32,511 bases of DNA from JBGQBN01 sp041494805 (GTDB taxonomy: Bacteria > Acidobacteriota > Terriglobia > Terriglobales > Acidobacteriaceae). The first letter of the stretch is position 1. Each line of letters opens with the position of its first letter. Position numbers and translations under genes: made by a program. The notes under the pieces were generated by a model. That model saw only the letters and a program-made list of their open reading frames with translations. It did not search any database and was not told where the DNA came from. The stretch is from positions 1 to 32,511 of the forward strand of contig JBGQBN010000048.1 in NCBI GenBank assembly GCA_041494805.1. Reading direction: 5' to 3'. This document shows, piece after piece, positions 1-7,962 of the stretch.

Positions 1-16
1 CCGAAAGGACCCTGGA

Positions 17-1159
17 TTGAAGATCGGTATCACGTGTTACCCAACCTACGGCGGCAGCGGCGTGGTCGCGACTGAACTTGGTCTGGAACTGGCCGAGCGC
101 GGACACGAAATCCACTTCATCTCTTATGCCCAGCCCATACGTCTTACCGGGCCGCACCCCAACATTCACTACCACGAAGTGGAAGTTTCCCGTTACCCGC
201 TCTTCGATTACCCACCGTACGATTTGGCGCTGGCCACGCGCATGGCGGAAGTGTCGGAGCTCTATGATCTCGATCTTCTGCACGTGCACTATGCCATCCC
301 GCACTCCGTAAGCGCTCTGCTGGCGCGCCAGATGCTGGCGGCCAAACCCAGAGGGCGAAAGCTGCCATTTGTAACCACTCTGCACGGCACCGACATCACA
401 CTGGTGGGCTTGGATCGCTCCTATCTTCCGATTACCCGTTTCTCCATCGAGCAGAGCGACGGCGTCACCGCTATCTCGCAATACCTGCGTGAACGTACGC
501 TGCGAGAGTTTGACATCCGCAACAATATCCAGGTGATTTACAACTTCGTGAATTGCGACGTATACCGTCACGATCCCGAAGCGGCCACGCGACGGGCCGA
601 GTATGCCCCACACGGTGAGCGCGTCCTGATGCATCTCTCCAACTTTCGTCCGGTAAAGCGGATCACCGACACCATCGAGATCTTCGATCGAGTTCGCAAG
701 AAGATCCCGTCCAAGCTGTTGCTGATTGGTGATGGCCCTGACCGTTCCCGGGCGGAATGGCTGGCGGTGCAAAAGGGTATTCACGACGATGTCCTGTTCC
801 TGGGCAAGCAGGACCAGGTTCACGAGAAACTTGCTATGGCAGACATCATGCTCGTGCCCAGCGAATTGGAATCATTTGGGCTGGCTGCTTTGGAAGCCAT
901 GGCCTGTGAGGTCGTGCCGATCGCCACTCGCGTGGGCGGTGTACCTGAGCTGATTGAGCACGGCAAGAGCGGCTACCTGGCCGAGGTAGGCGATGTGGAC
1001 ACCATGGCCAACTATGCGATTGAGCTGCTCAGTAACGAAAATCACTTGAAGGAAATGGGCCAGGCCGCGCGGTTGGTTGCCAAGTCGCGCTTCTGTGCCA
1101 GCGAGATTATCCCGCAATACGAGGAGTTCTACCGCCGCGTGTTGGAACGATCTTCGTAG
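17..1159 (+). CDS. bshA: BshA-type glycosyltransferase (N-acetyl-alpha-D-glucosaminyl L-malate synthase)
   Basis: A 380-residue GT4 glycosyltransferase, the usual length for BshA, which joins UDP-GlcNAc to L-malate in the first step of bacillithiol synthesis in the cytoplasm. Visible landmarks are the N-terminal glycine loop GGSGVV (residues 12-17), LHGTDIT (122-128), the C-lobe RPVKR (211-215) that contacts the nucleotide diphosphate in this family, and the GT4 E-x7-E pair (E285 and E293 in ESFGLAALE). The TTG start at 17 is chosen because AAAGGA lies at positions 4-9 and the N-terminus MKIGITCYPT is typical of the family. The 3' end overlaps the convergent histidine kinase gene by 31 bp. 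A YpdA-like bacillithiol disulfide reductase at 29918-30964 supports use of this thiol; bshB and bshC are not in the window. Confidence 0.93.
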   Translation: MKIGITCYPTYGGSGVVATELGLELAERGHEIHFISYAQPIRLTGPHPNIHYHEVEVSRYPLFDYPPYDLALATRMAEVSELYDLDLLHVHYAIPHSVSALLARQMLAAKPRGRKLPFVTTLHGTDITLVGLDRSYLPITRFSIEQSDGVTAISQYLRERTLREFDIRNNIQVIYNFVNCDVYRHDPEAATRRAEYAPHGERVLMHLSNFRPVKRITDTIEIFDRVRKKIPSKLLLIGDGPDRSRAEWLAVQKGIHDDVLFLGKQDQVHEKLAMADIMLVPSELESFGLAALEAMACEVVPIATRVGGVPELIEHGKSGYLAEVGDVDTMANYAIELLSNENHLKEMGQAARLVAKSRFCASEIIPQYEEFYRRVLERSS

Positions 1160-2496
1160 AGCGCCGCCGGGATCGCGCCCGCGGTCTGCAAAACCGGCAG
1201 CCGCAACCTCACCAGTGTTCCCTTGCCCTCACGGCTGTCAATGGTCATGCGCGCCGTGGCGCCGTAAAGCACTTTTAACCGCTCCGCCACGTTCGCCATC
1301 CCGATGCCGGTTCCGCCCAGGCCGCTCGGCCGCTCCAGCAGGTTCGCCGCACCCATCCCCACACCATCATCCTCCACTTCGATGATCAGCTTGGAGTCCG
1401 TGAGCCGGCTGCGCAAATAAATACTGCCACCCTCGATCTTCGAGGCGAGTCCGTGCTTGATCGAGTTCTCGACCAGCGGCTGCAATAGCATGCTGGGGAC
1501 CATGGCATCGAGAGAGAGAGGTTCCAGCTCCTTCACCACTCGCAGCTTGTCCCGGCCGAAGCGGACGACTTCAATGTCCAGATAGTCGTCAATAAACTCC
1601 AGTTCCTCTCGCAGCGGCACGAATGCATCACTATTGTTCAGCAGCCGCCGCAAAATATTGGCCAGCTTGATAATCAGCTCTCGTGCGGTATCCGGGTCAA
1701 AGCGCACCAGCGAGGACACCGAATTCAAAGTGTTGAACAGAAAGTGAGGGTTGATCTGGTTCTGCAGCGCCTCCATGCGGGCGTGTAGCAGCAGGCGTTC
1801 CTGCTCTTCCAGCTTGATCTGGATGCGCACGCTATTCCAGATCTTGAGTTCCGTCCCGATCACCATGATCGACGTGGCATAAATCGCCAGTTCCACCCAC
1901 ACGTTCGCGCTCTCCACGGCATAGGTAGCTTGCGGCAAGAAGCGGAATAGTTCGGTGTGCATGAAGCGCAACGCCACGATGGTGACGAAGAACATGATCT
2001 GCCAGTCGAACAGGCGCGGTGTCGGCAGGTTGCGCCGGATCCAGCGATAAATGCTCAGATCAATGAAAGGAGAGAACGACCAGATGTCTTCCCGGTCCGG
2101 AGCCAGGTTGCGCAGTTGTCCTGCGATGAAGCCGCAAAGAAGATTGAACGGCAGAGTCGCCCACTCTCCGTGCAACAAAGCCGGAAGCGCCAACAGAGCG
2201 CCCCCCAACATGCCAGTAAACCGGCCTGCAATCACACCCAACAGAATCGTGGTCTCGAGAGACAAATCGCCGGCGGAGAAACTCTTGGCGCTAAACCGGA
2301 TCCATACTCCCAGGGCGAGCGGAATACCAATCCATAGGACCAGGTACACCCTCTGCTTCCATGTCCGCTCTTCGCGGAACAGCAGAGACTTGAACTCCAC
2401 TGAGCGGCCCAAAATGCTGGCCGCCGAAGCAGCCACGCCCAGCTTGATCAGCAAATTGATGAGAATGATTGTCGGTGGCTGTTCCATGAGGTCCAC
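1129..2496 (-). CDS. LytS/YehU-type membrane sensor histidine kinase
   Basis: A 455-residue membrane histidine kinase. The N-terminal ~215 residues are a set of hydrophobic helices resembling the 5TM receptor of the LytS family. A short linker is followed by the His_kinase domain with the phospho-acceptor H251 in NQINPHFLFNTLNS, the N box LLQPLVENSIKHG (N343) and glycine boxes VEDDGVGMG (375-382) and GLGGTGIGMANV. These features are typical of sensors that phosphorylate LytTR response regulators. No response regulator is encoded in the window, so the kinase looks orphan here. The GTG start at 2494-2496 is preferred over the ATG at 2485-2487 because an extended -10 lies 7 nt upstream of it, suggesting a leaderless message. 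The gene ends 31 bp inside the end of bshA. Confidence 0.9.
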   Translation of the reverse strand: MDLMEQPPTIILINLLIKLGVAASAASILGRSVEFKSLLFREERTWKQRVYLVLWIGIPLALGVWIRFSAKSFSAGDLSLETTILLGVIAGRFTGMLGGALLALPALLHGEWATLPFNLLCGFIAGQLRNLAPDREDIWSFSPFIDLSIYRWIRRNLPTPRLFDWQIMFFVTIVALRFMHTELFRFLPQATYAVESANVWVELAIYATSIMVIGTELKIWNSVRIQIKLEEQERLLLHARMEALQNQINPHFLFNTLNSVSSLVRFDPDTARELIIKLANILRRLLNNSDAFVPLREELEFIDDYLDIEVVRFGRDKLRVVKELEPLSLDAMVPSMLLQPLVENSIKHGLASKIEGGSIYLRSRLTDSKLIIEVEDDGVGMGAANLLERPSGLGGTGIGMANVAERLKVLYGATARMTIDSREGKGTLVRLRLPVLQTAGAIPAALYEDRSNTRR

Positions 2497-2503
2497 TGAG
2501 GAA

Positions 2504-2512
2504 AATGTAGCA
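2504..2512 (-). promoter_or_regulatory. Extended -10 of the histidine kinase gene, probable leaderless start
   Basis: On the minus strand TGC TACATT (hexamer 2504-2509) is followed by 7 nt and then the GTG start at 2496. This places the expected transcription start at or next to the start codon. No Shine-Dalgarno sequence fits between them. Confidence 0.55.
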
Positions 2513-2587
2513 CGAAGAGAGGATCACGTTTCTTGAACCAGAGACTTGAACAAGAGGAATGATCGCCCGCCACAACTCCCAATAGGA

Positions 2588-2631
2588 ACAGCCGCCCTCG
2601 GCTGTCCGCCGAGCGCAGCCCGGTTACCGGG
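2588..2631. repeat. Two intergenic hairpins (GCCG-rich dyad and CCCGGT dyad)
   Basis: The spacer between the alaX stop and the kinase start holds two stable dyads: a 7-bp stem at 2588-2594/2599-2605 (ACAGCCG, loop CCCT) and a 6-bp stem at 2619-2624/2626-2631 (CCCGGT around one base). No T-tract follows. They resemble the G+C-rich hairpins found at 14440 and 20612 in this window. Confidence 0.6.
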
Positions 2632-2654
2632 AAAAGGCGGCACCAGGAGGCCGT

Positions 2655-3887
2655 TCACCCCTGGAGTCGCGCACCTAAGTCGGCCAGCGCGGCTTCAAGT
2701 CCCTCCACGTGCAACACCCCGCCCTGAGCCATGTCCTTGCTCCCACCACCGCGTCCACCAAGCCGCGCCAGAATTTCCTTCATCAGCGCTCCCATATCGC
2801 ACGGTTGCCCCACCGACTGAGCAAACACCAGCGCCGGCTGACCCAAAGTCACTCCCAGAAGCGCAACCACTCCCGAACTCTGCCGAGTCAGCCTTTGCGC
2901 CAGAAGCTTGATAAAACTCAAATCACGATCAGGAAAGCTGCGCACTACGACTTTGCGGCCGCCACTCGCTGGTGTCTCCGCCAACAAACGAGAAGCGTAG
3001 AGCTCAGCCAACTCTTCCAGCACTTGTTCCCGCGATTTTCGCGAGGCCCGAGACTCCTCCTGCACCTTGCTGATCTGTTGCGGAACATCCCAGATGTGGC
3101 TGGATAACAGGGCAGCGGCTTCCGACAAGGTCGTGTAATCACGCCGGGCAATCGCGACCGCGCGCTTTCCGCAAACGAATTCCACTCGCCATCCCTGCCG
3201 CACTTTCTCTGCCTTCCGCAGCAGGATGCAGCCGATCTGCCCAGTACCCGTGACGTGCGTCCCGCCACAAGCGGTCAAGTCGAAATCCCGGATATCGATC
3301 AACCGCAACTCGTTCTTCTCCGCAGGTGGGAGCTTACGCAGCCCCAGGTTGCGCGCCTCTTCTTGCGTAACAAAGCGAATCTCAACCGGACGGCTCTCCA
3401 TTACCACTTCGTTGGCGAGCACTTCGGCGCCTTCGATCTGCTTCGGCGTCAAAGTTTTCGTATTGAGATCAATCGAGCAGTAGTCCGCGCCCATGTGAAA
3501 AGAAACGGTAGGCATGTTGAACAAGCGCACCAACGCCGCTGAGAGAACATGCTGGCCGGAATGCTGCTGCATGTGGTCACGCCGGCGGTCAACGTCGATC
3601 AGTCCGTGAACACGTTTTCCCTTCTCGAACTGCGCCGGGCTTTCGAGCAAGTGTAGGATCGCGCTTCCTTCCCCTTCCATCACCTCCATCACGCGCACCT
3701 TGCGATTTTCCCGGTCTGGAAGAATCCACCCCGTATCAAACACCTGCCCGCCGCTAGTCGGATAAAACGCGGTACGGTCAAGAATCACCGCCGGCCGAGA
3801 ATCGGAGCCGGGTTCCGATACAACGTCCAGCACCTCAGCGTCGAATTCGCAAAGAAAGGAATCGTGGTAGTAGAGACGTTCGGTCAT
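2655..3887 (-). CDS. Long-form AlaX alanyl-tRNA editing protein with DHHA1 domain
   Basis: A 410-residue stand-alone version of the alanyl-tRNA synthetase editing half, expected to hydrolyse Ser-tRNA(Ala) or Gly-tRNA(Ala) in the cytoplasm. The N-terminal beta-barrel (about 1-100, with TAFYPTSGGQ at 39-48) is followed by the editing core with its zinc ligands H109 and H113 (QQHSGQHV) and C207 and H211 (CGGTH). A helical linker (about 270-300) leads to a C-terminal DHHA1 domain with GGRGGG at 377-382, as at the end of AlaRS. The synthetase catalytic domain is absent, and the protein starts directly at the editing region, so this is the AlaX-L class and not a broken alaS. The ATG at 3885-3887 is the natural start. 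It lies downstream of thrC on the same strand, 60 nt away, and may be co-transcribed. Confidence 0.9.
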   Translation of the reverse strand: MTERLYYHDSFLCEFDAEVLDVVSEPGSDSRPAVILDRTAFYPTSGGQVFDTGWILPDRENRKVRVMEVMEGEGSAILHLLESPAQFEKGKRVHGLIDVDRRRDHMQQHSGQHVLSAALVRLFNMPTVSFHMGADYCSIDLNTKTLTPKQIEGAEVLANEVVMESRPVEIRFVTQEEARNLGLRKLPPAEKNELRLIDIRDFDLTACGGTHVTGTGQIGCILLRKAEKVRQGWRVEFVCGKRAVAIARRDYTTLSEAAALLSSHIWDVPQQISKVQEESRASRKSREQVLEELAELYASRLLAETPASGGRKVVVRSFPDRDLSFIKLLAQRLTRQSSGVVALLGVTLGQPALVFAQSVGQPCDMGALMKEILARLGGRGGGSKDMAQGGVLHVEGLEAALADLGARLQG

Positions 3888-3904
3888 TTACGTACCAACA
3901 ATTT

Positions 3905-3945
3905 GCCGGGACCTTTCCCGGCTGAATGCTGAGTGCTGAGTGCTT
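3905..3945. repeat. Hairpin plus GCTGAATGCTGAGTGCTGAG-type repeat between thrC and alaX
   Basis: A 6-bp stem GCCGGG/CCCGGC (3905-3910/3917-3922) runs into a run of near-heptamer units (gctgaatgct-gagtgctgag-tgctt, 3921-3945). The unit is related to the AAGTGCTAAATGCTA family between the ferredoxin and ssb genes. Confidence 0.55.
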
Positions 3946-3947
3946 CT

Positions 3948-5156
3948 TCAATACGGCCCGATAATCCCGCCGATTTGCCGCGACGCAGGTGGCTCCGAGC
4001 GCGGAGATTCCTTGTGTCCTTCGATCACGTCCAAATATTTCAGCCCCGAGCCTGTATTAAACAGAACCACTTTATCCTCGGGACTAAAGAACCCGCTGGC
4101 GCGCAGCTTACGATAAGCCGCGAGCGCTGCCGCCCCTTCCGGAGCGGCAAAAATTCCCTCAGTTCGCGCCCAGTGCCGGAGAGAGTCCATGATTTCTTGG
4201 TCGGTCACAGCCAGCGCGACCCCCTCACTCTTATTCAGAATGTCGAGAATGAGGTAGTCTCCATAAGCCTTGGGCACGCGCAGGCCAGCCGCCAGTGTGT
4301 TGGCATTCTGCCAGAATTCGGCGTTCAGCTTACCTTCATCCCATGCTTTAACAATAGGGGCACAACCCGTTGATTGCACTACCACCATCTGTGGACGCTC
4401 CGGCCCGATCCAACCCAGCTTCTCCATCTCGCCGAAAGCCTTCCACATGCCGATCAGACCAACCCCGCCGCCGGTGGGATAAATGATTCCCTGCGGACCC
4501 TGCCAACCCAATTGCTCCACCACCTCATAACCCATGGTCTTCTTGCCTTCCACCCGGAAGGGCTCTTTCAGTGTGGAAACATCGAACCAGCCTTCGACCT
4601 CTTTGCGTTCGGCGACCATGCGCGCGCAGTCACTGATTAAGCCGTCGACTAAAGTCACATGCGCCCCATAGCTCTCGCATTCCACCCGATTGGCCAACGG
4701 CACATCCTTGGGCATGAAGATGTGCGCCTCCAGACCCGCAGCTGCCGCGTAAGCTGCCAATGCACTGCCTGCATTTCCGGCCGAAGGCGCGGCGAGCTTT
4801 TTCAGCCGGTAGGCTTTCGCCATCGTGAGTGCCGCAGACATTCCTCGGGCTTTAAACGAGCCGGTGGGATTCAGCCCTTCATCCTTGATGTAGACATTGG
4901 GAAATTCCCGGCTCGGCAGCATCGGTGTGAAGCCCTCGCCCAGCGACACGGGCTCCGTTTCCGGCAGAACTTCTGCATAACGCCACATGGATGGCGTGCG
5001 CCCACCCAACGAGCTAGGGGTAAAAGTCGGTTTCAGTGCGGCCAAGTCATAGCGGACGTAGAGCACGCCGCCGTCCTTAGGACAAATCGTCTGCGGACGA
5101 TCAGCGCTGATCTTCTCGCCGCACCTGGTGCACTCCAGATAGGTAATACGAGCCAC
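3948..5156 (-). CDS. thrC: Threonine synthase
   Basis: A 402-residue PLP enzyme of fold type II that converts O-phosphohomoserine to threonine. It begins with a small cysteine-containing zinc-ribbon-like head (C9, C12, C25), typical of the longer threonine synthases. The PLP lysine is K102 in NPTGSFKARG (96-105), the phosphate-binding loop region is SAGNAGSALAAYAAAAG, and a glycine-rich PTGGGVGLIG (227-236) contacts the cofactor. The GTG start at 5154-5156 is supported by a -10 hexamer 6 nt upstream, with no Shine-Dalgarno sequence. The upstream TPR gene ends 24 nt before it, so thrC may be read both from its own promoter and from the TPR transcript. Confidence 0.94.
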   Translation of the reverse strand: MARITYLECTRCGEKISADRPQTICPKDGGVLYVRYDLAALKPTFTPSSLGGRTPSMWRYAEVLPETEPVSLGEGFTPMLPSREFPNVYIKDEGLNPTGSFKARGMSAALTMAKAYRLKKLAAPSAGNAGSALAAYAAAAGLEAHIFMPKDVPLANRVECESYGAHVTLVDGLISDCARMVAERKEVEGWFDVSTLKEPFRVEGKKTMGYEVVEQLGWQGPQGIIYPTGGGVGLIGMWKAFGEMEKLGWIGPERPQMVVVQSTGCAPIVKAWDEGKLNAEFWQNANTLAAGLRVPKAYGDYLILDILNKSEGVALAVTDQEIMDSLRHWARTEGIFAAPEGAAALAAYRKLRASGFFSPEDKVVLFNTGSGLKYLDVIEGHKESPRSEPPASRQIGGIIGPY

Positions 5157-5162
5157 AAAGGG

Positions 5163-5171
5163 AGTCTAGCA
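5163..5171 (-). promoter_or_regulatory. Extended -10 of thrC, probable leaderless start
   Basis: On the minus strand TGC TAGACT (hexamer 5163-5168) is followed by CCCTTT and then the GTG start of thrC at 5156. The 6-nt gap predicts transcription starting at the G of the start codon. The promoter sits in the 24-nt gap between the TPR gene stop and thrC. Confidence 0.6.
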
Positions 5172-5180
5172 CCGTGGCTT

Positions 5181-5945
5181 CTAGCTTTTGGCCACTGACT
5201 GCTGGCCGCCGACCGGCAACCGCTTCAGCAGCCCATTCGCCTTCCGGAACCAGGGACGCTCGCGCCGTCGCAAGTAACCCGGCATGGTAGGTTTCTTGGC
5301 CAGGATGCGCTGCGCCCACACCCGCGCCTCGGCATTGCGTCCCTGCGACGCCAGGAACCAAGCGTAATTGTAGTAAGTCTCCGACAAAGTGGATATCTTG
5401 GTAATTTCCAGAAACAGAGCCCCGGCTTTCTCCGGCTGGCCGGTATTGGCGTACGCATGCGCCAGTAGGCCGGCAGCGCGATGAAAGTCGTAGGTTGCAT
5501 CACTGGACACCACGCGCTCCAGATCAGGCACTGCTGCCGCGAAGTCACCCATTTGTACGGCAGCAATTCCGCGGCGATAAAAGGGATCCGGCGAATCGGT
5601 GCGCGACGAAATTGACTTGTCATAGCACTGGCGTGCCCGCGCAAACTTCCCTTCTTCCAGATAAAGATCAGCCAGTTCCTCGTAGTTGCCCGCGGAGGGA
5701 TTGTCCAGAATGGCGGATTCCAGTTCGCGAATTCGACGGCGCCGGGGAAATACCTTGAACGACTGCTGCAACAAACCGGCATCGGGAATAACTTCGACGA
5801 CGATGTACACCAGCGCGCCCACCCAATGCATCAAGATAATCCATAGCCAGAAGAAATTGGGGCGGCGGCGGATGAAGTGAACAATAGCCACGACCCGCAG
5901 GAGAATTGCCCACCACGTAAATGCGAAAAACAGGAATGACCCCAT
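5181..5945 (-). CDS. TPR protein with two N-terminal membrane helices (PLDc_N-like)
   Basis: A predicted 254-residue membrane-anchored protein. Two hydrophobic helices (about residues 2-25 and 31-52), with the WLWIILMHWVGALVYIVVE segment, resemble the short PLDc_N module seen at the N-terminus of cardiolipin-synthase-like proteins. The rest is a chain of TPR-type helices, with clear units around YEELADLYLEEGKFARARQCY, PFYRRGIAAVQMGDFAAAVPDL and YYNYAWFLASQGRNAEARVW. The ATG at 5943-5945 is chosen because the upstream extension to 6020 is basic, has no start signal and would overlap the divergent promoter. It shares a divergent intergenic region with the HAD phosphatase gene and lies just upstream of thrC. 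The function is unknown; a scaffolding role at the membrane is an inference. Confidence 0.75.
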   Translation of the reverse strand: MGSFLFFAFTWWAILLRVVAIVHFIRRRPNFFWLWIILMHWVGALVYIVVEVIPDAGLLQQSFKVFPRRRRIRELESAILDNPSAGNYEELADLYLEEGKFARARQCYDKSISSRTDSPDPFYRRGIAAVQMGDFAAAVPDLERVVSSDATYDFHRAAGLLAHAYANTGQPEKAGALFLEITKISTLSETYYNYAWFLASQGRNAEARVWAQRILAKKPTMPGYLRRRERPWFRKANGLLKRLPVGGQQSVAKS

Positions 5946-5971
5946 GATGAATGAAACTTTCGGTGCGCACC

Positions 5972-5977
5972 ATAGTA
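5972..5977 (-). promoter_or_regulatory. Candidate -10 of the TPR gene
   Basis: The minus strand reads TACTAT at 5972-5977, about 26 nt upstream of the chosen ATG at 5945. The placement fits a short untranslated leader. No clear -35 was assigned. Confidence 0.35.
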
Positions 5978-6067
5978 CGCGTTCAGCGCCTCGACCCGCG
6001 AGCTTTCCGAGTCGCTTCAACTCGGCAATCCCGGGCGCAGTACCGCAACTCCTGCCAACTCAAATGC

Positions 6068-6073
6068 TAGAAT
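6068..6073 (+). promoter_or_regulatory. -10 of the HAD phosphatase gene, probable leaderless start
   Basis: TGC TAGAAT (hexamer 6068-6073, TGC at 6065-6067) lies 5 nt before a GTG at 6079. The same arrangement, TAGAAT-5 nt-GTG, is found before the ABC ATPase gene at 22559. Confidence 0.55.
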
Positions 6074-6078
6074 CCTCT

Positions 6079-6930
6079 GTGGTGACCCTTCCTATCCGTC
6101 TGTTGGCTGTCGATATCGACGGCACCCTGCTGAATCCTCAGTTCCAGATTTCCCCGGCTGACCTTGCCGCCTTGCGGCGCGCCAACCAGGAGGGTGTGGA
6201 AGTCCTTCTGGTCACCGGGAGGCGGCACACTTTCGCGCTTCCGATCGCTCAGGAACTCGGCTTCAACCTTTGGCTGATCAGTTCCAATGGCGCCATCACC
6301 CGGTCTTTCGGGGGAGAAACCTTCCATCGCGATTTGCTCCCCGCGGAGACCTGCCGCAAACTCTGCGCCGCGATGTTGCAGTTCCGCGGGAACACAGTCC
6401 TCACTTTCGACACCGAAGGCAAAGGCGCGATCGTGCTCGAGCACATGCAGGAACTCGGCGCCAGCATCCAGCGCTGGCTGGAGAAGAATCTCCAATACAT
6501 TGACTTCGTCATCCCGGTCGAAAATTCTCTCACCACCGACCCCGTGCAGGCCATGTTCTGCGGCTCCATCACACGCATGCACCAAGCCTTGGCGGCGCTC
6601 GCAGCGAGTGGACTGGAAAAAGACATCACAGTTCTGCGGACGGAATACCCCATCCGCGATCTCTCCATCGTGGACATACTCAACCAAGGCTGCTCCAAGG
6701 GCCACGCCCTGGAACGTTGGGCCAATTACCGCGGCATCCCCCGCGAGCAGGTCATGGCCATTGGTGACAACTACAACGACATAGAAATGCTTGCCTTCGC
6801 TGGACTGCCCTTTATCATGGGAAATGCGTCAGAGGAATTACGCCGAAACGGCTGGACGGTAACCTTACCCAACGACCAGAACGGCGTAGCCGCCGCCATC
6901 GAGCAAGTGCTCGGCGCTTCGGTTTTGTAG
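6079..6930 (+). CDS. Cof/HAD-IIB family sugar-phosphatase-like hydrolase
   Basis: A haloacid-dehalogenase-superfamily phosphatase of the Cof (IIB) type, 283 residues from the chosen GTG. Motif I is LLAVDIDGTLL, with nucleophile D12 and acid/base D14. Motif II is LLVTGRR. The cap domain is inserted between motifs II and III, and motif IV is AIGDNYNDIEMLAFAG (GDNxND). Substrates of this family are usually sugar phosphates or flavin-type phosphates, and the sequence does not settle which. The open frame extends upstream to 5944, but that stretch overlaps the divergent TPR start and reads as non-homologous. An ATG at 6064 is possible, but the -10 at 6068-6073 would then lie inside the gene, so the GTG at 6079 (or 6082) is preferred. 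Confidence 0.88.
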   Translation: MVTLPIRLLAVDIDGTLLNPQFQISPADLAALRRANQEGVEVLLVTGRRHTFALPIAQELGFNLWLISSNGAITRSFGGETFHRDLLPAETCRKLCAAMLQFRGNTVLTFDTEGKGAIVLEHMQELGASIQRWLEKNLQYIDFVIPVENSLTTDPVQAMFCGSITRMHQALAALAASGLEKDITVLRTEYPIRDLSIVDILNQGCSKGHALERWANYRGIPREQVMAIGDNYNDIEMLAFAGLPFIMGNASEELRRNGWTVTLPNDQNGVAAAIEQVLGASVL

Positions 6931-6950
6931 CGGCCGCGAAGTCTACGAGA

Positions 6951-7652
6951 ATGTGCCGACCCACGAAATTCGGGTGCAGCCTGATCTTCGCGCTGCTGGC
7001 GATCCCCGCCCTCGGCTCGGACCTTGCCATTCTGCGCAACGGGTTCTCCATCCGCCACGAGCGGCGAGAGGTGCTGGGCTCGGTCACTCGCCTCTACTTG
7101 AGTGCCGACGGCGGGTACGTGGACATCAATACCGACCAGATCGACCATTGCGAGAAAGATCTTTCGCCGTCCGCTTCCACTACGCGAAATGCGCAGAATC
7201 TCGACCAAGTAATCAATTCCATCAGCGGCCGACATCACCTCGATCCCGACCTGGTCAACAGCGTGATCCGCGCCGAAAGCGGTTTCAATCCTCACGCTGT
7301 CTCGCCCAAGGGCGCCCAGGGTCTGATGCAACTCATGCCTGGGACGGCATCGCACCTGGGAGTCGAGAACGCCTTCGACCCCGGGTCCAACGTCGAGGGC
7401 GGCACTCGCTATTTGAGACAACTGCTCGAGCGTTACAACTTCGACCTGGTGAAGGCGCTGGCCGCTTACAATGCTGGCCCACAGAGCGTCGAACAGTACC
7501 GCGGCGTGCCGCCATACCACGAAACCCGAGCCTACGTATCCCGCGTGATTCGCGACTTCAATAGCAAGAAACTGGCCGAACGCAAGGCATCTTCCTCGCC
7601 CAAGCCCGTCCACAAGCCAGAGTCCGTCCAGAAAAAGCCCGTCCACAATTAA
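6951..7652 (+). CDS. Exported lytic transglycosylase, SLT domain
   Basis: A 233-residue protein with a short signal peptide (hydrophobic residues 8-22, likely cleaved near ALGS) and an N-terminal region of about 60 residues before the catalytic domain. The SLT domain spans about 82-205. The catalytic Glu is E109 in VIRAESGFNP, followed by GAQGLMQLMPGTA (121-133) and the AYNAGP motif (172-177). It cleaves the MurNAc-GlcNAc bond of peptidoglycan in the periplasm with anhydro-sugar formation. The tail (205-233) is Lys/Pro/Ser-rich with a repeated KPV/KPE pattern and is probably disordered or wall-binding. It starts 20 nt after the HAD gene and may be co-transcribed with it. Confidence 0.9.
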   Translation: MCRPTKFGCSLIFALLAIPALGSDLAILRNGFSIRHERREVLGSVTRLYLSADGGYVDINTDQIDHCEKDLSPSASTTRNAQNLDQVINSISGRHHLDPDLVNSVIRAESGFNPHAVSPKGAQGLMQLMPGTASHLGVENAFDPGSNVEGGTRYLRQLLERYNFDLVKALAAYNAGPQSVEQYRGVPPYHETRAYVSRVIRDFNSKKLAERKASSSPKPVHKPESVQKKPVHN

Positions 7653-7962
7653 GACCGCCCACAACGAGCCTAGCCCGCACCCGCCTTCGACCGCCCCACA
7701 GGCCGCGGTTTCTGATCCTGCGCCCCACGCTCCCCGGTGACTCTGGATTCCTCTGTGTCCTCCGTGTCCTCCGTGGTTAATCATGGTGTCTTGAATTCAC
7801 CCGAAATGAACCACAGAGGAATCACAGGACACCGAGACATGACAGCGCGAAACTTGACGTCTGAGTCCTAAAGCCTAGAGCCTGATTGTTCCCCTGCGTT
7901 GACCCTTCTCTCCGCGTCATTTACCTTGGCAGTACGCAATTGGGTTTAGGTGTCTCGGGTAA
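7653..7962. repeat. 310-nt intergenic region with GTGTCCTCCGTG-type dyad repeat
   Basis: No gene was found here. The centre (about 7741-7840) carries a degenerate dyad built from the unit tcc-gtg: ctctgtgtcctccgtgtcct and a following tccgtggtta on one side, and aaccacagaggaatcacagg with acaccgag on the other. The same repeat family occurs intact at 25062-25135. A second short repeat (cctaaagcctagagcctg, about 7868-7885) follows. The last 60 nt must hold the start signals of the UPF0104 gene, but no convincing -10 or ribosome binding site is visible. Confidence 0.55.

Noticed and set aside
2655..3887. AlaX gene as a truncated alaS pseudogene
   Set aside because: It has its own start, intact zinc ligands and DHHA1 domain, and the length of the AlaX-L family.
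5944..6078. Longer N-terminus for the HAD phosphatase from ATG 5944
   Set aside because: It overlaps the divergent TPR start, precedes the -10 at 6068 and adds residues without family similarity.
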